DNA of 64,000 nt, from the NCBI GenBank assembly GCA_003665825.1, contig QPFY01000009.1, positions 620,001 through 684,000 on the forward strand, in the 5' to 3' direction. Below the pieces are notes generated by a model. That model searched no databases, was not told the DNA's origin, and saw only the letters and a program-made list of their open reading frames with translations. Positions 37,523 to 46,554 of the stretch are shown in pieces. A program made the position numbers and the translations under genes. Every line of letters begins with the position of its first letter. Position 1 is the stretch's first letter. The DNA comes from Microbotryum silenes-acaulis (taxonomy: Eukaryota > Basidiomycota > Microbotryomycetes > Microbotryales > Microbotryaceae).

Positions 37523-38516
37523 GGTGGACGTGCGATGCGAGAAATTTTGGGAGCGAATGAGGATCGGTGAAGGAGATTGAAGATGCTCAAAAAAAAGAGC
37601 AGGGTAGTGATTGTTGCAAGTCTCGGTGGTACTTGGTGATGGAGATGGAGGATGAAGAAGAAGATAGAGAGAGAGAGAAAGGAAGAGGGATCTTGAGGGA
37701 TAATTTCCAGGACCAAGTAAGCTCCCGAAAGGGCGCCAGGCCCAATCGATGCAATGCAAATCCCACCTACCCATTCTAGGTGCTCAGATACCTACCTCCC
37801 TACAGTCCCCCCCCCCCCCCCCCCCCCCCGCGGAAGCCGTGAGTCCTCGCACTTGTGAGGTGCGACTCGCCTCCGTTGTTCGGAGAGTAGTGAGAGCCTA
37901 CTCGGAGCCGGCACGCGCGAGTTCGAACAAGGGTGCGAGCGTCGACTGAATCTCACATCCTTTCGGCAGCGGCTGCGCCGCCGCACTTGCCGGCACTAAC
38001 GCCGATCCAAAAATAGGTCCCGGCCGTGCTTCCGGTTCCGACACGTGCTCCAGCAACGGGTGGGCTCTCTCTTCTATTTATATTTTGTATTTTTAGACTT
38101 TCATTTTTCTTATCTAATAGATTTCAATGAAGCTGGTAGCATGATGGAGGTCTTTCAGTGCAAGTGGATGTAGATGTCAGCATAATCCCTGAAGCTCTCT
38201 AGAGCTGAAGGTTTGTTCAACGAAAATTGGGGGGGCGCTAAGCTCGACGCCCCTCCCTCTGGGAGGGGCTTGTGAGTTATCCGCGCGGTTGGCCCATTTG
38301 CCCTCCGAAATTTTGGCCCTGAAAAGTGCCCCCTTGCTGTAGCATGGCATATATTGGTGCTATCTGAAAACTGGATGGATACGTCTTTACTTCATCATTA
38401 TTGATGAGGCTTCACCGAAGCTTGAAGTCTAGGAACGCTTGATCATCTCGCTACAGCAGCTTGAATCAACTGATTCCGAACGAGACGCAGGTCGGCGCAC
38501 GGACCAGTCGTAGTCC
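37523..38516. other. Gene-free region with poly-C tract, before Copia B
   Basis: Begins with the upstream region of the seven-TM gene. It holds a pure run of 23 C (37807-37829), an AT-rich patch (about 38075-38125) and a 9-bp GC stem (gcccctccc/gggaggggc, 38249-38269). There is no LTR here, so the copia fragment that follows is truncated at its 5' side. No coding exon was supported. Confidence 0.4.
37807..37829. repeat. Homopolymer of 23 C
   Basis: Uninterrupted C run preceded by tacagt and followed by gcgg. Such long C/G runs are rare in fungal DNA and also a common place for sequencing or assembly error, so the exact length is not reliable. Confidence 0.8.
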
Positions 38517-38521
38517 AGTGG

Positions 38522-39720
38522 ATGCAAGTCCAGATGGCCGACAATTCGCTTGGTCAAGCCACTGGATACGGGCGAATGTCTGTTAAGACTTCGCAAGGTC
38601 ACCTTCTCAAGTTCAAGGAGATGTACTACCTCCCTGGATCGAAGTATGGTCTAATCTCAATGTCGTCGCTCCGCGCTGGAGGCGCGAAATTGGTTTATGG
38701 CCATGGGGGAGATACTCAACAGGTTTGGCTTGACGGCTCTCTCGTCGCCGAAACTGTCAAGACGAAGGCCAAACAACCAAGTTACGTCTTCGATTTTGAG
38801 ATTGTTTCTCCACCCTCGCCTGTGCTCGTTGCAGCTACCCGTGCTTCCGTTGGAGCTTCGCTCATGGAATTGCATCGGAGCTTCGGACACATGGCACCCT
38901 CTTCAATTCTTCAACTCGTCAAATCCAAGGCTGTCGTTGGAATTCGTTTACTTGACAAGAAGATTGAAGACTGTGAGCCGTGCATCATCGCAAAGGCGCG
39001 CGCGGGCTCTCACAATCATGTCAGTCGAAAACCCGAACATGTTCTTCAACGGGTTTCGATCGATCTGGGATTCGTCAACGATGACGATACCAATGGACGA
39101 TCCATCTACATGGTTATCGTCGACCAACTTTCAACCTATAAGTGGGCTTTTCCACTTGGTTCGAAGTCGGCATCCGAAGTCCTCGAGGTCTGGCGCGGCT
39201 TTCAAGCGCAGGTCGAGAGGCAGTCCGGTCAGAAGATCAAGTTTGTTCGTTCTGACAATGGAGGCGAGTTCGTCAACCAACTCCTTGGCGGCGAATTCAA
39301 GGCACTTGGCATCACCCATGAACTGGCTGCACGTTACACGCCGCAGCAGAATGGTCAAGCGGAGCGCGCGAACGGCTCTCTCTTCGCGCTCGTCCGTGCC
39401 ATGCTCAAGGACTCCGGACTTCCCAAGAAGTATTGGTTCTACGCATTGGAAGCGGCTGTTTTCGTTTCCAACCGCGGTCCTCACCCGCATCTCAAGGGCA
39501 AGACTGCGTTCGAGGTCTTCTTCGGCAAGCAACCCGACGTTTCGCATCTTCGCGCGTTCGGATCTACTGCCTACGTTCTCGTCCCCAAGGCGATTCGTAA
39601 GAAGCTCGATGACCATACTGTCAAGGGTACTTTCCTCGGCTATTCGGGGGAGTACAACTACAAGGTTCGCGTCGAACATGGTCGGTCTTTCAAGAACCTC
39701 GTCTCTTCCGATGTCACCTT
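38522..39720 (+). pseudogene. Copia B pol fragment: pre-integrase and integrase
   Basis: Open frame beginning just after where the protease domain should be. Seen: the pre-integrase block LMELHRSFGHMAPSSI, with CEPCIIAKA completing the zinc site; then the integrase core with its three acidic residues in RVSIDLGFV, VRSDNGGEF and PQQNGQAERANGSL. The C-terminal part (KLDDHTVKGTFLGYSGEYN) is the copia GKGP-like extension. The frame is interrupted after the DVTF codons by the foldback element. The missing gag and protease make this copy non-autonomous. Confidence 0.85.
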
Positions 39721-39901
39721 CATCAGCAAAATGGGCACTCGGCGCGCACCGCTTAAAGGCGCTTAAGCCCCGCTTAAGGACGCTTAAGGACGCTTAACAA
39801 GACGCGGGGCTTAAGGACGTCTTGTTAAGCGTCCTTAAGCGTCCTTAAGCGGGGCTTAAGCGCCTTTAAGCGGTGCGCGCCGAGTGCCCATTTTGCTGAT
39901 G
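39721..39901. mobile_element. 181-bp perfect foldback element (MITE-like)
   Basis: Arms of 84 bp (39721-39804 and 39818-39901) are exact reverse complements around a 13-base loop. The ends read catcagcaaaatgggcac. The inner part of each arm is built from repeated CTTAAG-containing units (gcttaaag, gcgcttaag, ggacgcttaa). It has no coding capacity. It sits inside the integrase-RT frame of Copia B. The target duplication is at most 2 bp and ambiguous, because the palindrome extends to the edge. Confidence 0.85.
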
Positions 39902-42072
39902 TTCTCCGACGAGGCTCCTTCCGGATCGCGGACTCGGCTGTCGAGCCTCGCATCTACGAAGTTGAACCTCTACAGGAACACGAGTTAGTACACCAACTGC
40001 CGTTTCCTGGCTTGGAGCAGATGCCGGCTTTACGGCCTGCTCCCCTGCCCGAGGCAGAAGTTCCGGCTTTACGGCCTGCGCTCGTACCCGAGCTTGGTCC
40101 GACTCTTCGGCCAGCTCCCGCTCCTCTTCTTCGTTTCCAACATATGGACGATGTCGACGTTGCTCCTCCTCCTTTACCGGCTGTCGGTCCGTTGGCCGAA
40201 GACGCTGAAGTTGAAGAGGACCCGATCGATCATCGACGCGAGGAAGCTGTTGAGGCTATCGACAGTGACGATGACGACGGCCCTGCAGAACACGATCAAC
40301 CATTACCTCCTGAGGATGGTTACGAGTATCGACCTTACCGTGTCGGCCGCAACCCTGGTGCGCTCGAGAACGTCGATGCAGGTAACATTTTACCGACTCG
40401 CCTGCGTGCTCAGCATCGTGCAGGCGCCCTTCGTGTCGTGTCTACTCGCTCAGTCTACCGTCGTCCACCAGAGCTCATTGCTATGGTTTCGTCTCGTCAC
40501 CCCCCGCTTCCCAAAACGTTTGTGGAAGCGATGGCCTCTCCTGAGGCCAAACACTGGATAGCCGCTTCTGACAAGGAGTTGGGCTCATTCAAATTGCACA
40601 AGGTCTTCAAGCTTACGAGGTTACCCACCGGGGCACGCGCCCTGGGCTATCGTTGGATGTTCACTCGGAAGGAAGACGCTGAAGGCAACATCATCAGCTA
40701 CAAAGCTCGTCTCGTCATCCAAGGCTTTGCTCAACGACTTGGGATTGACTTCAACGAGACGTTTGCTCCTGTCTCGTCGATCACGACGATCTTGTTTCTC
40801 ATCGCGATTTCTGCCGCTCTCGGACTCGTCCTCGAACAGTTCGACTATAATTCTGCGTTTCTCAACGGGATCATGGAGGAGGATGTCTACATGAAGGTTC
40901 CTGAAGGATGAACTGGTGGCTCTCAGCCCGGTCACGCTCTCAAGCTCCTCAAATCCATGTACGGCACCAAGCAAGCTCCTCGGCAATGGAACGCGGCTCT
41001 CCACAAGCTGATGACGGATCGCGGCTATACGCGCTCCAATGTCGATGCTTGTCTCTACTTCAAGTATCATGGCAAGTCGTTCGCGATCATCACTTTGTAC
41101 GTTGATGATGGGCTTGCTGCATCGAACAACCAGGCTTTTCTGGACTCCGAGATTTCGGCTTTCGATGCGGTCTACAAGCTCAAGCGACTTGGCCCGGTCA
41201 AGACGTTCCTCGGTCTCGAGTTTCTTCGTACCAAGGATTTCATCTTCATCCACCAATCAAAGTACATTCGAGGCTTACTCGAACACTACACCTTCGAAAG
41301 CAAGTCGAAGAAGCCGGTCGCGACTCCCATGGAGGATCGCGTCGTTTCGTCTTCTACTGCTCCGTTCTCCGACATTCTCGTCTACCAATTGGCTGTGGGA
41401 GCACTACAATATGCTGCGCAACGTGTTCGTCCCGATATCGCGACTTCTGTTCGTGCGGTGGCGAAGTGCGTGGCTGCTCCAACCGAAGGAGACTGGATCT
41501 GCGTCAAGCGAATCTTTCGCTATCTTTCTGACACCGTCGACTATGGGCTACTCTACCGCGTAGGCGGTTCTACCAAGTTCGAGGTGTACAGTGACGCATC
41601 GTTTGGTTGCGATCACGACAACGGCAGATCTGTGGGAGCGTATGTCGTTATTATGGCTGGCGCTGCCATTTCCTGGAAGTCGAAGCAACAAACGATGGTC
41701 GCTTCTTCTACAGCAGAGTCTGAGACTCTGGCTGCTTCAACCGCAGCAAAGGAGGCTATCGGTCTTCGCAACCTGGCGTCCGAACTTCGCATCAATCAAG
41801 GTCGATCTACTGTTCTGCACGAGGACAACCAACCTTGCATCGATTTGGCGAAGAATCCCGGAGCTCGAGGTCGTACTCGCCATTGGAATGTGCATCATTT
41901 CTATCTACGCGAACGAATCGAGGTTGGCAATATCGATCTCCGCTACTGTCCGACCGATCTGAACACGGCCGACATTTTCACAAAACCCCTATCCAAACTC
42001 AAGTTCGCTACGCATCGCGAGGGACTCGGGATGGTCGCGCTGGCTACCTTGGCATGTGGGAGTGTCATTTGA
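39902..42072 (+). pseudogene. Copia B pol fragment: linker, reverse transcriptase, RNase H
   Basis: After the foldback element a Pro/Glu/Asp-rich linker leads into the reverse transcriptase. Seen: LGYRWMFTRKEDAEGN, ARLVIQGFAQ, QFDYNSAFLNG and the catalytic YVDDGLAAS. RNase H follows ([34 protein letters not shown]). A TGA at 40909-40911 interrupts the frame in the middle of RT; the same frame continues beyond it. A likely single-base loss near 39920-39935 shifts the linker frame. The natural stop (42070-42072) lies 8-10 bases inside the LTR. Confidence 0.85.
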
Positions 42073-42310
42073 TATGTGTCTGTGCCTGTGGTATCTGCGC
42101 GGATGCGCGTGCGTTTAGTCATTAGTCACTTTGGTATTGGAGTTTGATCTGTTTAAGTTAGGGAGCGCGCGGGGCTTTCTTCCCGCGCGGCTGTTTACTC
42201 TTGGTAGCTTTCTCATCACTCGCTCTACATTGTGGTCCTGACTTCTCGGCGTCGTGCACCCTCACCTATCGGAAGGCTTTACTTCCGCGCTCGCATCTTT
42301 TTTGCGATAG
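42063..42310 (+). repeat. LTR of Copia B, direct orientation (about 248 bp)
   Basis: Starts TGTCATTTGATATG, next to a purine-rich gtgggag. The start is defined by comparison with the inverted copy, whose outer edge meets unrelated DNA. The inner end is inferred from the likely primer-binding site beginning GTTATGAGCCC and could be a few bases off. Confidence 0.75.
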
Positions 42311-42547
42311 GTTATGAGCCCAACGGGTAGCGTAGGAGGCCCGGGTCAGCAAAGCGATTCCCATCGCACCACCATCGGAATGGACACCGATACACCCTCC
42401 ACCGAAACGAGTGATCGTGGGTTACATGTCCCAATTCTTCGAGCCTCCAACTACATGGATTGGCGTCGACGTCTTATTGGTCGTCTTGGGTCCAAGGATT
42501 TGCATCTTTGCGCATCGAGGCGGATGAGCCCGGCTGCGGAGGCTGTT
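42063..42547. repeat. Left arm of a 485-bp inverted repeat
   Basis: Pairs with 42764-43248 across a 216-bp spacer. I compared the arms base by base and found one mismatch (A at 42494 against G in the inverted copy) and no indel. The arm contains the LTR, leader and first about 78 codons of gag. Confidence 0.92.
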
Positions 42548-42889
42548 CTTCAGGCCGCAATCGACGATCGATCGCGTGGCTTCCACTCGCCACTCGAGCG
42601 GCTCGACTTCGCAGCTATGGACGCGAAGATCGCCAAGGAGCTAAAGAAGGAGGTTCGAACTCAGGCTGAAATCATTCAGTTTCTCGACGAGGCCAATCTT
42701 CGCCTGGTCAGGGGTTGTTACACGTCTTACGACATACTCGACTCGCTGAACACGTTCTGCCTCAACAGCCTCCGCAGCCGGGCTCATCCGCCTCGATGCG
42801 CAAAGATGCAAATCCTCGGACCCAAGACGACCAATAAGACGTCGACGCCAATCCATGTAGTTGGAGGCTCGAAGAATTGGGACATGTAA
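42314..42889 (+). pseudogene. Copia B gag fragment running into its own inverted copy
   Basis: Starts MSPTGSVGGPGQQ with the ATG right after the LTR. Genuine gag continues to about 42763 (DAKIAKELKKEVRTQAEII, LDEANLRLVRG, YDILDSLNTF), which resembles the N-terminal half of copia gag. From 42764 the frame reads antisense gag sequence and ends at 42889. No zinc knuckle is present. Confidence 0.7.
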
Positions 42890-43248
42890 CCCACGATCAC
42901 TCGTTTCGGTGGAGGGTGTATCGGTGTCCATTCCGATGGTGGTGCGATGGGAATCGCTTTGCTGACCCGGGCCTCCTACGCTACCCGTTGGGCTCATAAC
43001 CTATCGCAAAAAAGATGCGAGCGCGGAAGTAAAGCCTTCCGATAGGTGAGGGTGCACGACGCCGAGAAGTCAGGACCACAATGTAGAGCGAGTGATGAGA
43101 AAGCTACCAAGAGTAAACAGCCGCGCGGGAAGAAAGCCCCGCGCGCTCCCTAACTTAAACAGATCAAACTCCAATACCAAAGTGACTAATGACTAAACGC
43201 ACGCGCATCCGCGCAGATACCACAGGCACAGACACATATCAAATGACA
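42764..43248. repeat. Right arm of a 485-bp inverted repeat
   Basis: Reverse complement of 42063-42547, with one mismatch (at 42817). It contains the inverted gag start (ATG at 42995-42997, minus strand), leader and LTR. Confidence 0.92.
43001..43248 (-). repeat. LTR of Copia B, inverted copy
   Basis: Exact reverse complement of 42063-42310. Its outer edge (43248) borders sequence unrelated to the element, which fixes the LTR terminus. Confidence 0.8.
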
Positions 43249-44868
43249 TCGACCATCCCCCCTCCCGTGCAAGATCAACTTGGCGCCACTCCGCACTCCG
43301 CACCTGCCGACAGCCAGGTTGCTCCGCGAAACAACTTGAGGAGTCAGTCCTCGACCTCAACGATCTACCCACCAGCTCAAGGTGTCTCTGCGCAAAACCG
43401 CTCGACTTTGACAGCGGCAAATGACGAACCGTGGCAGTTTCAACGAAGAAAAACCAAAGGTGGTAAAGGTCTTCTTCCAAAGTGAGAAGGCGCAATGGTA
43501 GACGATGGATCCCTGCGGATGCGTTCATACGGTGAGTACATCATATATGACCGCAGAGGGCGACCGACCGGTCAATGATTAATCATCGAAACGGGATCTT
43601 GCCAACAGGGGTATCGGTCCAAGACGCAATCCCTTTCCGGTTCCGCCTCTGCCTGGGATCCCAGAAACCCCTCGCCCCCGTTCGCTCACGCTCCGCTTCG
43701 TCGTGCTCAGCCCCGAGTAAGACTGCTTCCGGTGCTCTTCCGCTCCATCAATTGCAATATTCCCTGAGATTTGTGCATCATCCACGCTCGATCAGATCTG
43801 TATTACTATACTGCAATATCACGTCGTCCATCACAGCATCCAAGCATCTGACCCAATGCTCTTCGTTCCCCCTATCGATAGCGACTTGTAGGAAAGACTT
43901 GATCTAGCAACCTCATCTTCGCTCAGACTCACTCCCCTTTTCATTCCCCTCGAATTACTCGAGCTCCTATTCCCGTCAGTGTGTAGGCCCATACTTCTCG
44001 CATGCAGTATTGTATAGCTGGCAATGGCTTGGCTCCGTCTTGGCCATCCAAGCCTCTACAGTCCCCTCCCACTACGTGCACGATGTGTTCTGCTCCTGCG
44101 GAGCTCTTGACACGCTTCATCGCTACTTTAAGCGTGCCCTTCAATGACTAGTCGGCAACACAAAGGTCGGTGGGCGATCCTCAGTGTTCAGTGGTTTTCA
44201 CCCAGTGGCAGGCAGCGGGTCACATATATGCAGAACCGTCCGAACAACTTAGGCCCCGATCAAGTTTTTAGCGTTTAACAAAGGTTTAGGAGGTAAAAGC
44301 TGTGGAATAAAGTCGGGTAGTAGGGGTGACACAAGATATGCCCGGATCCATTGCCCGACGCGATAGTCTAAGGTTTCTCGGACGAGACGTCTGGCGCGGG
44401 CCTCGTTTCGCAGCCAGGGGCTCAAGGTCGCCAACAATCGCGCTCGCCTACAGCACTTGCATCATACATCTTCCCATCTTCTGCTGCGAGATTCAATTTC
44501 GATCAAATAGCTTGACGAAGCTCGAGACTGTCTGAACAACCGGGTTGTAGTCACCTTCGTGCATGCTGGGTATAGTATTTCCGGTGTGAAAATTACAATT
44601 GGCGGATTCGTAGTTTCTCATGCAAGAAAAGACATAAATTTGGCGGCCTTGGGAGCTGTGCCTTCTCCCTCGCGTATTCTTGGTTTGACAGTGTCGCTAC
44701 CCGGTGGCGCGTTCGCTGCTAAACCCTTTGCTCGTGCTCATCCACTGGCTGTCCAGGTCCGTCCCACGTCTTCTCGTCTGCTTGGGTGCAGTTTTCGATT
44801 GCTGATTTGCTCATTGATCTCAAAACGTCACTCCAGCCGGGCAGCCACCCTTCCTAACCAGCATAACC
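43249..44868. other. Gene-poor stretch after Copia B
   Basis: One open frame (ATG at 43243-43245, inside the LTR edge, to 43485, plus strand) ends EPWQFQRRKTKGGKG. It is Ser/Pro/Gln-rich and slightly recalls LINE ORF1 ends, but I cannot assign it. The rest has no supported gene or repeat; some AT-rich parts (about 43800, 44260-44320, 44560-44650) could be old transposon remains. Confidence 0.35.
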
Positions 44869-45539
44869 ATGCCCGAACGGCCAGCTCCACACCGGTCCAA
44901 GGGCATCCCACTGCGAGTACTGATCGACCGACGGGAGCACTTCCTTCCCCATACGATGTTTCGCTTCTTCTATGTCGCCGCCTACCAGCCGGAAGTCCAC
45001 TACTACAAGGAAGCGGAGGTTATTTGGCAAGCCGTCTCCGACAACATGTGGCAACAGCTTGAGGCCTACATCGAGGAACTGCGAGAGTGCTGCCTACAGA
45101 TCGGAATTCGGCTGGAGCAATGGTCGAGCTGGAACATCTTCTCTCTAGATGTACGAGCAGTCTGGCGAGAATCGTGGCAGTTCTATCATGGAGACCGCAG
45201 CGTCTGGTCCGATTACTGGAGGATCATCAAATACTCCGGCTTCTGTGAGTTCTCATCTATGAATGACCGTGATCTGCACATTGCATCTGCTGCGGCACGC
45301 TCTAGCTCTGACTCAAACTAAACTCACTTTCGAACGCACTAGACCTTCACTATCTGCGCAACAAATTCATCGCGTATCACAACTCGAAGCACCCCGAGCT
45401 CGCCCCCTCTTCGACGATCCGACAATCTGCTTCATCGTCTGGGAGCGCTCCCATCGTTTTGGCGGGATCGTGTGGTCTACTTCCAAGGGTTCGTGGAATC
45501 AACCCCTGGATCTTCGGGATTCTTCGTAGACGAGGTTGA
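44869..45539 (+). CDS. Hypothetical protein, unrecognised
   Basis: Proposed exons 44869-45244 and 45343-45539 (190 residues). The first exon starts at a good ATG and reads as a compact, aromatic-rich protein (HTMFRFFYVAAYQPEVHYY, VWRESWQFYHGDRSVWSDYW), unlike a random frame. The donor is TTCT|GTGAGT and the acceptor CACTAG. In exon 2 all three frames stay open for over 100 bases. I chose the phase set by exon 1, but a shifted frame (LGALPSFWRDRVVYFQGF) looks more protein-like. The gene may be frameshifted or have another intron. It lies in a transposon-rich area. No function is proposed. Confidence 0.35.
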
Positions 45540-46554
45540 ACACCTCAAGAGTAAGTCGCTCGGGGTGGGGATCCTGCATCGCTCCGGAATGCTTGACTTA
45601 CCCCGGGGTCTCACCGTTCACTGATGATTGGAAGTACGCGGTGGCATTCGTTTCGACGGTCCGGGAATTCGACGTCGTAGTTGATGCGAGGCCGAATTTC
45701 TTACCAGCAGATGACGAAATCCTGGGGATCCCGGCCCTCCTCCCTACAGGCCCCGAAAACGAGTCGCAAGAGACAGATACTAGTAGCGGCTCGCAGGGCT
45801 CGCAGGAGACTTGCAGTGACTAGCGTATCGATGTACCGTTTATAATTGTCGGTTCGTGTCAGGGCTGCGATATTTCACCCCTAGCCCTCTGCTCCCAATC
45901 GATTCTGTAATTGCTCCAGTGCCTCATCGCGTTTGTTATGTACCCTCCCCGCAGGAGCACTTCCTTCCGTCGCAATACGAGCACTTTCTGCCCAATCGTT
46001 GGTGTCGTCAGAGCTGCAGAACACTGTAATCGATTTAGAGGTCGAATCAGGGCAGTGAGGGCTTGGTCTGACCCCAAAGTCGACAACATCGAGCGCCCTC
46101 GTTCGAGCGCCCGGTCCACGGACATTTTCACAGAGTGAGGGTGAGTGCCGAGCAGTCAAGATTCCTCGGAAAAGTGACTTCTTCCTCCGTCCTCCGTCTA
46201 CTTTGCTTTGGTGGTATTTCTATGGTGTGTTGGAATGTACGTTCACTCTGAGAGCTTCTGGACGATTTTTTGATGATAGAACGTGTTGGAAGCGCGATTC
46301 TGCCACCAGGAGCTGTTCGCGGTCCACAGCCTGACTCGGACGCCGGCTGCACAGAGGCCACGCCTGTGAGTACGTGTGTCGACGGCCAGGCGCTCTTGCA
46401 GCCGCTTGCAGCCAACTCGCGGTAGTGGGGGAGGCATTGGGAGGCACGCCTCTGCAAGCTTCGTTCAGGTCGACAAATCCGCCCATCCCGGTTGATGTGA
46501 GCCATACTTTCACAGAGCACGCAATCCAGCGAGGAACTCACATACTGACATAGT
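45540..46554. other. Spacer upstream of COG8-like gene
   Basis: A further open frame, 45536-45823, ends in an acidic Ser/Gly/Glu tail and might be a last exon of the preceding hypothetical gene, but no splice in the right phase was found. The remainder is promoter or unknown. Confidence 0.3.

Larger units (their letters stand above)
38517..43248 (+). mobile_element. Copia B: decayed, rearranged Ty1/copia element
   Basis: A composite. Bases 38517-42072 are a plus-strand copia body that lacks gag and protease, carries a foldback insertion (39721-39901) and has an in-frame stop (40909-40911). Bases 42063-42310 are its LTR. The LTR is followed in the same direction by a new leader and gag start (to 42763). 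That is then met head-on by an inverted gag start and LTR (42764-43248). Only the right outer boundary (LTR edge at 43248) is sharp. The left edge is set by the first recognisable coding similarity. It differs from Copia A in LTR sequence, priming site and protein sequence, so it is a separate family. Confidence 0.8.

Noticed and set aside
38249..38269. GC-rich stem gcccctccc/gggaggggc as an RNA gene
   Set aside because: Single short stem without further conserved structure or promoter signals.
39805..39817. Loop and stem of the foldback as a transcription terminator or riboswitch
   Set aside because: Perfect 84-bp DNA-level arms and the position inside a transposon frame fit a mobile element; intrinsic terminators of that kind are not expected in a fungal nucleus.
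42641..42997. Separate minus-strand gag gene
   Set aside because: It is the inverted copy of the plus-strand gag start and runs into antisense sequence; treated as the arm of an inverted duplication.
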